From Planctomycetota bacterium (lineage in GTDB: Bacteria; Planctomycetota; Phycisphaerae; UBA1845; PWPN01): 64,000 nt of DNA. Position 1 is the stretch's first letter. Every line of letters begins with the position of its first letter. This document shows, piece after piece, positions 8,832 through 19,386 of the stretch. A program made the position numbers and the translations under genes. Under the pieces are notes generated by a model. That model had not been told where the DNA came from, did not search any database, and saw only the letters and a list, made by a program, of their open reading frames with translations. Location of the stretch: the NCBI GenBank assembly GCA_029550525.1, contig JAKPHF010000062.1:310001-374000 (forward strand), read 5' to 3'.

Positions 8832-9755
8832 TCACGTCGCGCTGGTCAAACCTTTCACCGCCGCGTCAAGCCGGCACTCGTGGCCCGTGCCTTCGCCGTT
8901 CCCACCGGCATGACCATTACCGCTTTCATTCGCGCTGCGGACGCGCTCATACAGATACCGTTCCTGCTCGCGATAAGCGGTCAGTCGGCCGGTCAATTCG
9001 GCGAAGTCGACCTGGTGGGCGTCGAACTCGGGTCCATCCACGCACGCGAAGAGCATTTTGCCGCCCACCATCACACGGCAGCCGCCACACATGCCCGTGC
9101 CATCCACCATGATGGGATTGAGCGACGCCACGGTGTGGATGCCGAACGGTCGCGTCACGTCGGCGACCGCTTTCATCATGGGCACGGGCCCGGCGGTGAT
9201 GACGGCGTTCACGGGGTTGGACGAATCGGCGATGAGCTCGGCGAGCTTCTGCGTGACGAACCCCTTGAAGCCGTAGCTCCCGTCGTCGGTGCAGGGGTGA
9301 ACGGCCTGGCAGAACCGGGCCAGTTCGGTTTCGAGGATCACGTAAGGCCGGCTGCGTCCGCCGATCACCGCGGTAACCCGGTTACCCGCCGCTCGGAACG
9401 CACGGGCCTGGGGATGAATCACGGCCGTGCCCACGCCGCCGCCGACGAGCACGACATGGCCAAACTTTTCAATTTCAGTGGGCCGGCCGAGCGGCCCGGC
9501 GACGTCCAGGATGTGCTCGCCGGCTTCCAGTGAGCAGAGGCGATGCGTGGTGGCCCCCACGACCTGCACCACCAGCGTGATAGTCCCGGCCGCGGCGTCC
9601 GAGTCGGCGATGGTCAGCGGAATGCGCTCGCCGCGATCGGCGACACGCAGGATCACGAAGTGCCCGGCCTGGTGACGGGCGGCGATCCGCGGAGCGCGAA
9701 CGACCATCCACCGGACGTTCGGCGCCAACCAGCGGGCCTGTTCGATCAAAAACAT
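8832..9755 (-). CDS. nfnA: FAD/[2Fe-2S] small subunit of NADH-dependent ferredoxin:NADP oxidoreductase
   Basis: A ferredoxin-NADP reductase-like protein related to dihydroorotate dehydrogenase electron-transfer subunits. The FAD domain is N-terminal (RVADRGERIPLTIAD). The nucleotide domain begins at GHVVLVGGGVGTA, and the C-terminal cluster motif GMCGGCRVMVGGKMLFACVDGPEF supplies cysteines for a [2Fe-2S] centre. ATG 9755 has GGAGGG upstream and starts at the conserved MFLIEQARWLAP; more upstream in-frame codons are non-conserved. The 307-residue length includes a Gly/Asn-rich tail of about 30 residues that family members usually lack. It is probably co-transcribed with nfnB. Confidence 0.85.
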   Translation of the reverse strand: MFLIEQARWLAPNVRWMVVRAPRIAARHQAGHFVILRVADRGERIPLTIADSDAAAGTITLVVQVVGATTHRLCSLEAGEHILDVAGPLGRPTEIEKFGHVVLVGGGVGTAVIHPQARAFRAAGNRVTAVIGGRSRPYVILETELARFCQAVHPCTDDGSYGFKGFVTQKLAELIADSSNPVNAVITAGPVPMMKAVADVTRPFGIHTVASLNPIMVDGTGMCGGCRVMVGGKMLFACVDGPEFDAHQVDFAELTGRLTAYREQERYLYERVRSANESGNGHAGGNGEGTGHECRLDAAVKGLTSAT

Positions 9756-10014
9756 CCTGACAAACCCTCCGGATGTCCCCAGCGAGAAGCGGGCCGGCCT
9801 TTTAGACCCGCCAGACCGGCTGATCGTACCGGGCATCATTGCAACGATCAATACTGCGCGAGCGATTCGAGAAGGGTTCTGCATAAAGTATTCGCGATCG
9901 CGATCAACAGAAGAAGCAGAGCTGATTGAGGTTAGGACCGGATCGACGTGCCGTATTGCCGCTTCGATGCTTGCTTGATCCGTCGTGCCACGCCGGGTAC
10001 TGTAGGGACTGACA

Positions 10015-12687
10015 ATGGTATCCCCGAATGAACCGCTCGACTACTCATTGCCTCATGCCCGGAGAACCGTTGACATGGCTTCAGCCAATCCCCGAACCGG
10101 TCTTCCCGGCCTCGACCACGTTCTGCGCGGCCTGATTCCCGGCGACAACATCGTCTGGCAGGTGGACTCGATCGAGGATTATCGCCCCTTCCTGGAACCG
10201 TACTGCCGGGCGGCGATCGCTGACGGCGAGCGATTAATCTACTTCCGGTTCGCCAAACACGAACCGCTGATCGGCCCGGAGTGCGGCGCTGAGATCTGCG
10301 AGTTGCACCCGGAGGATGGCTTCGAACAGTTCATCACCGCGATTCACCGGACGATCGAGCAGACCGGCCGCGGCGGCTACTACGTGTTCGACTGCCTGTC
10401 CGACCTGGCGGTGGACTGGTACAGCGACCGCATGCTGGGCAACTTCTTCCGGCTGACGTGTCCGTACCTGTTCGACGTTGAGGCCATCGCCTATTTCGCG
10501 ATTCTCAAGAACTACCACTCCGTGCACGCTTCGGGCATCATCGCCGAGACCACGCAGGTCCTGCTGGACGTGTACCGGCACAAGGGCAAGCTGTACATTC
10601 ACCCCATTAAGGCCCAGCAACGTCACTCGCCGACCATGTACATGCTGCACTCGTTCGAAGGCGAGACGTTCGAGCCGGTGATGGAGAGTTCCACCATCTC
10701 CGAGATCCTGGCCGATTTGCCCTGGGAAGGCTCCGACCCGGCTCGCACGCGGCTGGGCGTGTGGAACCGGGCGTTCGCCCAGGCCGAACGGCTCATGGAT
10801 CCCGTGCACGGCGAGTGTCCGCTCGGCCAGGCCGGAGACCTCATGCGACGATTGCTCCGCATGATCGTCACCCGCGACGAGCGCGTGCTCGAGCTGGCCG
10901 AGAAGTACTTCACGCTGAACGACGTGCTGAACATCTGGCGGCGGATGATCGGCACCGGATTGATCGGCGGCAAGTCGGTAGGCATGCTCCTGGCCCGAGC
11001 CATTCTCACCCGTACGGATCCCCGCTGGAAAGACCTGCTGGAGGTTCACGACTCGTTCTACATCGGCTCGGACGTGTTCTACACGTACCTGGTGCAGAAC
11101 GGCTGCTGGTGGCTGCGTCAGAAGCAGGCCAACCCGGCGACGTTCCTCGAAGGTGCCGAGGAGGCCCGTCGACGCATCCTGGCCGGCACGTTTCCCGAGG
11201 ACGTGCGCAAGCAGTTCTCGGATATGCTCGACTACTTCGGCCAATATCCGATCATCGTGCGGTCGAGCAGCCTCCTGGAGGACGCGTTCGGCAATTCGTT
11301 CGCCGGCAAGTACGAGAGCGTGTTCTGCGCCAACCAGGGCTCGCGGGACAAGCGGTTGGAAGACTTCATGTCGGCCGTCCGCACCATCTACGCCAGCACC
11401 ATGAGCGAGAAGGCGTTGCGCTACCGGGCGCAGCGCGGTTTGCTCCACAAGGACGAACAAATGTCACTGCTGGTCCAGCGAGTGTCGGGCGCGTTCTCGG
11501 GCCATCTGTTCTACCCACAAGTGGCGGGCGTGGGCCTGTCGTTCAACCCGTACGTGTGGGGCGAGGGGATCGATCCGAAGGCCGGTATGCTGCGTCTGGT
11601 GTTCGGCTTGGGCACGCGGGCGGTCGATCGAAGCGATGACGACTACACCCGCGTGGTCGCGTTGAACGATCCCGAGCGCCGGCCCGAAGCGAGCTTCGAC
11701 GAGGTGCGGCGGTACACACAGCGACGAGTGGACACGCTCGATCTGGCCGCCAACCGGCTGGTCTCCAACGATTTCATCGACGTCGCCAACCAGAGTCCGG
11801 GCATCCCGCTCGAAATGTTCGCCTCTCGCGACCAGGAGCTCGAGCGGCTGGCCGCCGAGACCGGCCGTCGCGACATGTTCCCGTGGATCCTCACGTTCGA
11901 GCGGCTGTTGTCGCAAACCGACTTCCCGAAGGACATGCGCGACATGCTCCAACAACTGGAGAAGGCGTACGGCTCGCCGGTGGATGTCGAGTTCACCGCC
12001 AATTTCTTCGACCGGCGTCATTACAAGATCAATCTCGTGCAGTGCCGGCCGCTGCAAGTCAGCGCGGACGAGACCGCGGTCACGGAAACGCCCGGCCCCA
12101 TCGACGAATCGCGGATCGTGCTCAAGGCCCACGGGGCGGTCATCGGCCACAGTCGCAGTATTCGCATCGACCGAATTCTCGAGGTCGTGCCTTCCGTGTA
12201 CGGGCAATTGCCCGTGAAGGATCGCTATTCCATCGCCCGGTTGATCGGCCAGGTCATGCACATCAACGATACGGAGCCCGGGAACATCCTCATCATGGGC
12301 CCGGGTCGCTGGGGAACGACGACGCCGTCGCTGGGGGTGCCCGTCTCGTTCGCGGAGATCAACACCGCGTCCGTGCTGTGCGAGATCGTGGCCATGCGTG
12401 ACGATCTGGTTCCCGACGTTTCGCTCGGGACGCACTTCTTTAACGAGCTGGTGGAGTGCGACATCCTTTACCTGGCGCTGTTCCCGAACCGCAAGGACAA
12501 CTTGCTTAACCAGGAGTTGCTGGCGAGTCTGCCCAATCGACTGGCCGACCTGATCCCGTCCGCCGCCAACCGGGCCGACGTCGTGCGAGTCATCAACGCT
12601 GCCGATCTGCCCGACGGGGCCACGTTCCGGCTTCACGCGGAGAACGCCAAGCAGGAAGTCATCTGCTACGTGGATCAAGCCCGGTGA
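10015..12687 (+). CDS. Degenerate KaiC-like domain fused to PEP/pyruvate-dikinase-type ATP-binding domain
   Basis: An 890-residue protein. The N-terminus (about 25-230) aligns by eye with KaiC/RecD-like ATPases: TGLPGLDHVLRGLIPGDNIVWQV stands where TGIPGLDELLGGGIPRG...GKT is expected, and YVFDCLSDL sits at the Walker B position. The P-loop GKT/S is missing, so this domain probably does not hydrolyse ATP. From about 310 to 680 lies a PPDK/PEP-synthase ATP-grasp region (GKSVGMLLARA, IIVRSSSLLEDAFGNSFAGKYES, and the basic LVQCRPLQV end). The tail contains GPGRWGTTTPSLGVPVSFAEI and SLGTHFFNELV, seen in stand-alone PEP/pyruvate-binding proteins. No phosphohistidine or TIM-barrel domain follows. 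ATG 10015 has AGGGA upstream; ATG 10075 with GGAGA is an alternative. The substrate is unknown. Confidence 0.8.
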   Translation: MVSPNEPLDYSLPHARRTVDMASANPRTGLPGLDHVLRGLIPGDNIVWQVDSIEDYRPFLEPYCRAAIADGERLIYFRFAKHEPLIGPECGAEICELHPEDGFEQFITAIHRTIEQTGRGGYYVFDCLSDLAVDWYSDRMLGNFFRLTCPYLFDVEAIAYFAILKNYHSVHASGIIAETTQVLLDVYRHKGKLYIHPIKAQQRHSPTMYMLHSFEGETFEPVMESSTISEILADLPWEGSDPARTRLGVWNRAFAQAERLMDPVHGECPLGQAGDLMRRLLRMIVTRDERVLELAEKYFTLNDVLNIWRRMIGTGLIGGKSVGMLLARAILTRTDPRWKDLLEVHDSFYIGSDVFYTYLVQNGCWWLRQKQANPATFLEGAEEARRRILAGTFPEDVRKQFSDMLDYFGQYPIIVRSSSLLEDAFGNSFAGKYESVFCANQGSRDKRLEDFMSAVRTIYASTMSEKALRYRAQRGLLHKDEQMSLLVQRVSGAFSGHLFYPQVAGVGLSFNPYVWGEGIDPKAGMLRLVFGLGTRAVDRSDDDYTRVVALNDPERRPEASFDEVRRYTQRRVDTLDLAANRLVSNDFIDVANQSPGIPLEMFASRDQELERLAAETGRRDMFPWILTFERLLSQTDFPKDMRDMLQQLEKAYGSPVDVEFTANFFDRRHYKINLVQCRPLQVSADETAVTETPGPIDESRIVLKAHGAVIGHSRSIRIDRILEVVPSVYGQLPVKDRYSIARLIGQVMHINDTEPGNILIMGPGRWGTTTPSLGVPVSFAEINTASVLCEIVAMRDDLVPDVSLGTHFFNELVECDILYLALFPNRKDNLLNQELLASLPNRLADLIPSAANRADVVRVINAADLPDGATFRLHAENAKQEVICYVDQAR

Positions 12688-12702
12688 GACTGTGCATTCC
12701 TC

Positions 12703-12748
12703 CGCGACCAGCGAGCCGCCGGGCTTGTCCCGGCGGACTCAGTTCGAC
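12703..12748 (+). repeat. 46-bp dispersed repeat, copy 1
   Basis: Differs at only a few positions from the reverse complement of 26165-26210. It contains GCTTGTCCCGGCGGACTC and ends CAGTTCGA. It lies 15 bp after the stop codon of the PPDK-like gene, between convergent genes, as does the other copy. Confidence 0.8.
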
Positions 12749-12781
12749 CGGGCCCGGGCACTCAACGCGAACGACAATTGC

Positions 12782-12816
12782 GCTGGCTTATCGCTTATAG
12801 CTCAGAGCTTGCAGCT
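12782..12816 (-). repeat. Heptad array, AGCNNTA type
   Basis: Five exact 7-bp steps on the minus strand: AGCTGCA, AGCTCTG, AGCTATA, AGCGATA and AGCCAGC. The last two units are nearly those that end the array at 26080-26114. The array lies about 100 bp beyond the 3' end of the propeller-protein gene. Confidence 0.8.
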
Positions 12817-12917
12817 CTTCCTGCAACCCGAAGGGGAAAAGAGACGGCGGGAATTCCACTCAGCTCGAAGTAGATCGAGAAGGTGTGCACACTGGCATCG
12901 AAGCGCTCGCGGGGAGA

Positions 12918-14120
12918 TCACGACGCCCAGATGGAATCCGTCGTGGCGTAGAGAATGACCGAACGAGCCGGGCCGTGAGAGTGGCGGCCGTTGTGGGCGG
13001 AGTTCACGCCGGTGTAGAACAGGTGCCACTTACCGTCGTGTTGGACGAGGCCGGCCGGCGGATAGATGCCGTACGAGTCCGGCTGCGTCTGCGAGCCGCG
13101 CGGCAACCACGGCAGTCGATGCGGACGGTGCCAGTTGATCCCGTCGGATGAGAAGCACCACTCTAGATCCATGGTCTGCGCCTTCGCCCGATAATGGCCC
13201 AGCATGCCGACGCGACCTTCGGGCGTGTATGTGACCGACAAGTGATAGAACTGCTGGTCGACCGGATCGCGCTCGTCACGCTGGATGACGCGCGTGCGAC
13301 CTTCGAAATGCAGACCGTCCTCCGACACGTAACGATCGACCACCCGCATGTAGCCGGGGATGTTGTCCTCGGGCACGATGCCGGCGTCGCCCGCGGGCAG
13401 TCTCACCAGACCGACGCTGTACATCTCGAACGTGCCGTCGGCCAGCCGGTAAATCATGGTGGCGTCGTTGGAGATGAGCCGCGACGGAGCCTCGGGCTCG
13501 CCGGCCGGCCGTGAACCAGGCGTCCGCGTGAGCACGACGCCGTCGGGCGTGGGAATGCCGCGAGCCGCCCGGTCGTTCGGATGCCACAACACGGGCCGAT
13601 GCGGATTCACGACCTTGTAGCGTTTGCCGTCATCGCTTTCGGCGGCCAGATAGCGGAGGATCTCCGGCCCGTGGGCCCAGAAGTAGATGCGATGCCGCCC
13701 GTTCGCCAGCCGCACGTGCACGACCTGCGTGGGCTTCCAGCCGTCGGGCAGATGGCCAATCGCGAACTCGCTGTCGTCCGGCTCGCCCGGCGTGCAGACA
13801 GCCGGCACTTTGCGGAAGGGTTCGCCCGGCGTACCCTCGGCATACGCGATCGCGAACCCCTTGCCGCGCGGCGAATACCAGATGCGCCACTTGCCATCGT
13901 CCAGAGGCTCGGCGGGTGATGTGAAGTTCTGGATCTGTCCGCCTTCCCAGGGCTCGGTGGCTTCGAGCACAATGCCGTGTTTGTGCCAGGCCGTCGGCGG
14001 ACAGGGCTGCGGCATGCCGTCCGCCCCTGCCTGGTTGCCGACCGCTCGAACGAGACTCGGCCCGGCGACGACGACGCCGGCCGCCCCGGCCACGTGCTGC
14101 AGAAATTCACGACGATTCAT
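12918..14120 (-). CDS. Tat-exported beta-propeller protein, glycosidase-like
   Basis: A 400-residue protein with a twin-arginine signal (MNRREFLQHVAGAAGVVVAGPSLV). A repeat-rich body follows, containing blades such as GKWRIWYSPRGKGFAIAYAEG, NGRHRIYFWAHG, DGTFEMYSVGLVRL, EGRVGMLGHYRAKA and GKWHLFYTGVNSAH. Such W-x-Y/F-Y-T blades are typical of five-bladed GH43/GH32/GH130-like propellers. The upstream in-frame extension to 14192 is non-conserved, and ATG 14120 starts the Tat signal. Activity on a glycan is likely but unproven; no catalytic acid is assigned. It is transcribed in the same direction as gdhA but is separated from it by a terminator hairpin. Confidence 0.7.
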   Translation of the reverse strand: MNRREFLQHVAGAAGVVVAGPSLVRAVGNQAGADGMPQPCPPTAWHKHGIVLEATEPWEGGQIQNFTSPAEPLDDGKWRIWYSPRGKGFAIAYAEGTPGEPFRKVPAVCTPGEPDDSEFAIGHLPDGWKPTQVVHVRLANGRHRIYFWAHGPEILRYLAAESDDGKRYKVVNPHRPVLWHPNDRAARGIPTPDGVVLTRTPGSRPAGEPEAPSRLISNDATMIYRLADGTFEMYSVGLVRLPAGDAGIVPEDNIPGYMRVVDRYVSEDGLHFEGRTRVIQRDERDPVDQQFYHLSVTYTPEGRVGMLGHYRAKAQTMDLEWCFSSDGINWHRPHRLPWLPRGSQTQPDSYGIYPPAGLVQHDGKWHLFYTGVNSAHNGRHSHGPARSVILYATTDSIWAS

Positions 14121-14198
14121 GGGCTTGCCCCGGTCCTGTCTGTTCAACTGGCATCGCATCGGCCGGCGGCCGACACCGGGAGGTTGTACCATAAAGAA

Positions 14199-14240
14199 AC
14201 GAAGGCACCAAAGGCGATCTTCGCACCTCGGTGCCTTCGT
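14199..14240 (-). terminator. Terminator hairpin after gdhA
   Basis: An 11-bp perfect inverted repeat (ACGAAGGCACC at 14199-14209 with GGTGCCTTCGT at 14230-14240). Read on the minus strand it is followed by TTCTTTAT, a weak U tract, 65 bp beyond the gdhA stop. The arms also carry the 8-bp GAAGGCAC-type repeat seen elsewhere, so this may be an octamer array that became a terminator. Confidence 0.65.
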
Positions 14241-14304
14241 AGTCCAATCTCATCGTCCGCACAAGCTCAAACGTGGCTCGTACGGCGATCGAACTGCCCG
14301 GCGA

Positions 14305-15669
<1,365 letters not shown>

Positions 15670-15799
15670 TCACGAAAACGAATTTTCGTGCGGGCGGATC
15701 GTCGCAGAGCCACTCCGGCGCGGTTTCGTGAAACAAATCACGACCTTCAGCCCAGTATATCGAGGCTGAACTATTATTGGAATGGGTATGTCTTGATAC

Positions 15800-15827
15800 T
15801 TGTCATAAGCCGGACTAATGGTACAAT
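15800..15827 (+). promoter_or_regulatory. Sigma-70-type promoter of the LysR gene, possibly leaderless
   Basis: TTGTCA (15800-15805), a 16-bp spacer and TACAAT (15822-15827) lie directly in front of the LysR ATG at 15835. Transcription would start at or within a base or two of the ATG, and no Shine-Dalgarno is seen, so a leaderless mRNA is possible. Confidence 0.6.
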
Positions 15828-15834
15828 AGACGAC

Positions 15835-16788
15835 ATGAACATCGAAACCTTGCGGATTTACTGTTCGGTTGTGCGGTCCCAGAGCTTTTCCCGCGGGGCG
15901 GCCATGAACAACGTCTCGCAGTCGGCGGCCAGCCAGGCGGTGCACCAGCTCGAGCGGACGTTCGGGGTGCAGCTGATCGACCGGACGAAGCGGCCGTTCG
16001 TCCTCACCCCCGAGGGGGAGGTCTGCTACGAGGGCCTGCGGGAAGTCCTTCAGCAGTACGACGCCGTGGAGGCCCGGGTGCTCTCCTTGCGTCAGGAGAT
16101 CGCGGGCAGCGTCCGCGTGGCGGCCATCTACTCCATCGGCCTGCACGACATGAGCCGCCGCATGCAGGAGTTCATGAGCCGTTACCCCAAGGCCAAAGTT
16201 CGGCTGGAATTCCTCGGGCCCAACCGGGTGTACGAGGCGGTCCTCGACGAGGAGGCGGACCTCGGCATCGTGTCGTACCCCCAGGCGGGGCGCGGCCTGA
16301 CGGTCATCCCGCTGCGATCGGAAAACATGGTCCTGGTCTGCCACCCCGACCACCATCTGGCCCGGCTCAAAAAGGTGACGTTGACGCAACTGCGGGGCGA
16401 GAACTTCATCGGGTTCGAGAAGAGCCTGCCCATCCGCAAGGAACTGGATCGCCACCTGCGAGACAACCAGGTCAACGTCCGCATGGTGATGGAGTTCGAC
16501 AACATCGAGACCATCAAGCAGGCGGTGGAGATCGGGGCCGGCCTCAGCATTCTCCCCGAGCCCACCATTCAGAAGGAACTCAAGATCGGGACGCTCGCCT
16601 GCGTGCCGCTGGCCGTCCACAAGATTCGCCGGCCCATCGGAATCATTCACCGCCAGCGCAAGGCGTTCACCCCCACCATCTCCAAGTTCGTGGAGTTGCT
16701 GAAGGAAACGCTGGGCGGCCCGGAAGAGGATGAAGAGTCCCCTGCCCCGCAGACCACCGAAGAGACGGCGCGAAAACAGTCCCAGTAA
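15835..16788 (+). CDS. LysR-family transcriptional regulator
   Basis: A DNA-binding regulator of 317 residues. The N-terminal winged helix-turn-helix is MNIETLRIYCSVVRSQSFSRGAAMNNVSQSAASQAVHQLERTFGVQLIDRTKRP (residues 1-54). A linker helix and a periplasmic-binding-protein-like effector domain follow (VRVAAIYSIGLHDM, EEADLGIVSYPQ, ENFIGFEKSLPIR). ATG 15835 starts exactly at the canonical LTTR N-terminus. It is divergent from gdhA, so control of nitrogen assimilation is a reasonable guess. The effector is unknown. The last 30 residues are acidic and unlike the family core. Confidence 0.9.
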   Translation: MNIETLRIYCSVVRSQSFSRGAAMNNVSQSAASQAVHQLERTFGVQLIDRTKRPFVLTPEGEVCYEGLREVLQQYDAVEARVLSLRQEIAGSVRVAAIYSIGLHDMSRRMQEFMSRYPKAKVRLEFLGPNRVYEAVLDEEADLGIVSYPQAGRGLTVIPLRSENMVLVCHPDHHLARLKKVTLTQLRGENFIGFEKSLPIRKELDRHLRDNQVNVRMVMEFDNIETIKQAVEIGAGLSILPEPTIQKELKIGTLACVPLAVHKIRRPIGIIHRQRKAFTPTISKFVELLKETLGGPEEDEESPAPQTTEETARKQSQ

Positions 16789-16929
16789 CGAAGCCGCCGC
16801 CCGCACAACGCCCGCCGAATCGGTCGAAAAAGGCGTGTCGGCGAGCCATTGGCGACCAGCGCCCGACACGAGTATGATTCCTCGCCTCGGTACGGGATGT
16901 GTGGTTCTCAGGATGGAAAAAAGAGTCTC

Positions 16930-19239
16930 ATGGAAGAGCGTCATCTCCGGAAAATCGCGGGCGAGTTGAACCTGAACGTTCAGAACGTGCGGACCACGGC
17001 CGAACTGCTGGCCGGCGGCGCGACAGTACCGTTCATCGCCCGATACCGTAAGGAAGCCACGGGAAGTCTGGACGAGGTGGCGATCGCCGCGATTCGCGAC
17101 CGGCTGGAGCAATTGGCGGAGCTGGACAAGCGGCGAGAAGCGATCATCAGCTCACTTGCCGAACGCAATCTGCTGACTGACGAATTGAAGGAGAAGCTCG
17201 ACGCCGCCGAGACGCTGGCGGTGCTCGAAGACATCTACCTGCCCTTCCGGCCCAAGCGGCGCACGCGGGCGACGATCGCCAAGGAAAAAGGCCTCGAACC
17301 GCTGGCCGACATCCTGTTCGCCCAGGACGCCCAGACGCAACCCGAAGCGGAAGCGGCCAAGTTCATCAACGAGGAAAAGGGCGTAACGTCCGTCGAGGAG
17401 GCCCTGGCCGGCGCCCGCGACATCATCGCCGAGCGAGTCAGCGAGGATCAGCAGGCCCGCGAAGCCATGCGCAAGCTCTTCTTTGAGAAGGGGACGATCC
17501 GCTCGCGGGTGGTGAAAGGCAAGGAGACGGAAGGGGCAAAGTTCAAGGATTATTTCGAGTGGTCGGAAAGCGTGGCGAACGCCCCGTCGCACCGAGTCTT
17601 GGCCATGCGCCGCGGCGAGACCGAAGGCTTTCTCATACTGGAGGTCGGCCCGGACGAAGCGGCAGCGCTGAACATTCTCGACGGGATGTTCGTCCGCGGC
17701 CGGGGCCTGGCCGCCGATCAAGTGAAGCTGGCCGTCCACGACGGCTACAAGCGGCTGCTCGCTCCCTCCATGGAAACCGAGGTCCGCATGGAGATGAAGA
17801 AGCGGGCGGACGAGGCGGCTATCGCCGTCTTCGCCCAGAACCTGCGCGAGCTGCTGCTCGCCCCGCCCCTCGGTCGAAAGAACGTGTTGGCGCTGGATCC
17901 GGGCTACCGCACGGGCTGCAAGCTGGTCGTGCTCGACCGTCAGGGCAAGCTGCTGCATCACGACGTGATCTACATCACGCACTCGCAGCGCGAAACGGCT
18001 CAGGCCGGCCTGTTGGTCAAAGCGCTGTGCGACAAGTACGAAATCGAGGCGATCGCAATCGGCAACGGCACGGCCAGCCGCGAAACCGAGGCCTTCATCC
18101 GCGGTCTGGGCCTGCCTTCATCCATCATCGTGGTGATGGTCAACGAGAGCGGCGCATCCGTGTACTCGGCGTCGGAGGCCGCCCGCGAAGAGTTCCCCGA
18201 TCATGACGTGACCGTGCGCGGCGCGGTGTCCATCGGCCGCCGTCTGGCCGACCCGCTGGCCGAGCTGGTGAAGATCGATCCCAAGAGCATCGGCGTGGGC
18301 CAGTATCAGCACGACGTGGATCAGACCGCGCTGAAGAAGAGCCTCGACGACGTGGTCATCAGTTGCGTGAACAGCGTGGGCGTCGAGGTCAACACGGCCA
18401 GCCGCCAGTTATTGACGTACGTGTCGGGCCTGGGTCCGCAGTTGGCCAAGAACATCGTCGAGTATCGCAATGCCAACGGCCCGTTCCGCTCGCGCAAGCA
18501 GTTGCTGGAGGTGCCGCGGCTGGGGGCCAAGGCGTTCGAGCAGGCGGCGGGCTTCCTGCGGATTCGCGACGGTGAGAACGTGTTGGACGCCAGCGCGGTT
18601 CACCCCGAGAGCTACCCCATTGTCGAGAAGATGGCCGCCGACGTCGGCTGCAGCGTCGCCGACCTCCTGCGCGATGAATCGCTCCGGCGCAAGATCGAAT
18701 TGCGCAAGTACGTGAGCGACAAGGTGGGCCTGCCCACACTGAACGACATCATGCAGGAGCTGGCCAAGCCGGGCCGCGACCCGCGTGAGAAGTTCGAGGC
18801 GTTCTCGTTCGCCGAAGGGGTGGAGAAAATCGAGGACGTCAAGCCGGGCATGAAGCTGCCGGGGATCGTCACCAACGTGACCGCGTTCGGCGCGTTCGTG
18901 GACATCGGCGTGCACCAGGACGGGCTCGTGCACGTCAGCCAGTTGGCCGACCGATTCGTCAAGGATCCCAACGAAGTGGTCAAGGTCCATCAGCGGGTGA
19001 TGGTCACGGTGCTGGAAGTGGATCTGGAGCGCAAGCGCATCGCATTGTCCATGCGATCCAATCCCGAAGCCGCGCCGCGACGCGAGGCCGGCGTGTCCAC
19101 GCCTCGTACGACCCCTCGACCGATGCCCGGTCCCGCTCCGCGACAAGCCGTTCGATCACCGGAGCGACGTGCCGAACCGGCAAACGGCGGTTGGTTCTCG
19201 GCCGCACTCAACGAGGCCAAGCACGCCAGGAGGAAGTGA
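16930..19239 (+). CDS. tex: Tex-family RNA-binding transcription accessory protein
   Basis: A 769-residue Tex protein implicated in transcription. Order seen: an N-terminal helical region (GELNLNVQNVRTTAELLAGGATVPFIARYRKEATGSLDEV), a YqgF/RNase H-like domain (LALDPGYRTGCKLVVLD, IAIGNGTASRETE), a helix-hairpin-helix block (NSVGVEVNTASRQLLTYVSGLG, FRSRKQLLEVPRLGAKAFEQAAGFLRI), and a C-terminal S1 domain (PGMKLPGIVTNVTAFGAFVDIGVHQDGLVHVSQ, from about residue 639). A basic Pro/Arg tail of about 60 residues follows. The ATG at 16930 starts at the conserved MEERHLRKIA. A heptad array begins 2 bp after the stop. Confidence 0.93.
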   Translation: MEERHLRKIAGELNLNVQNVRTTAELLAGGATVPFIARYRKEATGSLDEVAIAAIRDRLEQLAELDKRREAIISSLAERNLLTDELKEKLDAAETLAVLEDIYLPFRPKRRTRATIAKEKGLEPLADILFAQDAQTQPEAEAAKFINEEKGVTSVEEALAGARDIIAERVSEDQQAREAMRKLFFEKGTIRSRVVKGKETEGAKFKDYFEWSESVANAPSHRVLAMRRGETEGFLILEVGPDEAAALNILDGMFVRGRGLAADQVKLAVHDGYKRLLAPSMETEVRMEMKKRADEAAIAVFAQNLRELLLAPPLGRKNVLALDPGYRTGCKLVVLDRQGKLLHHDVIYITHSQRETAQAGLLVKALCDKYEIEAIAIGNGTASRETEAFIRGLGLPSSIIVVMVNESGASVYSASEAAREEFPDHDVTVRGAVSIGRRLADPLAELVKIDPKSIGVGQYQHDVDQTALKKSLDDVVISCVNSVGVEVNTASRQLLTYVSGLGPQLAKNIVEYRNANGPFRSRKQLLEVPRLGAKAFEQAAGFLRIRDGENVLDASAVHPESYPIVEKMAADVGCSVADLLRDESLRRKIELRKYVSDKVGLPTLNDIMQELAKPGRDPREKFEAFSFAEGVEKIEDVKPGMKLPGIVTNVTAFGAFVDIGVHQDGLVHVSQLADRFVKDPNEVVKVHQRVMVTVLEVDLERKRIALSMRSNPEAAPRREAGVSTPRTTPRPMPGPAPRQAVRSPERRAEPANGGWFSAALNEAKHARRK

Positions 19240-19241
19240 GT

Positions 19242-19276
19242 TGGTCAGTGGCCAGTGGTCAGTTGTCAGTGGTCGG
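19242..19276 (+). repeat. Heptad array, TGGTCAG type
   Basis: Five 7-bp units: TGGTCAG, TGGCCAG, TGGTCAG, TTGTCAG and TGGTCGG. It starts 2 bp after the tex stop codon and faces an inverted array of the same family at 19387-19414. Confidence 0.85.
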
Positions 19277-19386
19277 ATCCGTTGTCCAGTAATCCGTTGT
19301 TTTGGAGGCGGGAGGCAGGCACGCACGCGGCCCCCCCGGTCCGCAGCCGAGACACGACACAACTGACCAAAGTCCAGAGCCCCAAC

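Noticed and set aside
7316..9755. Glutamate synthase gltBD
   Set aside because: The GltD-like protein is next to an FAD/[2Fe-2S] NfnA-type subunit and no large subunit gltB is seen, so NfnAB fits better.
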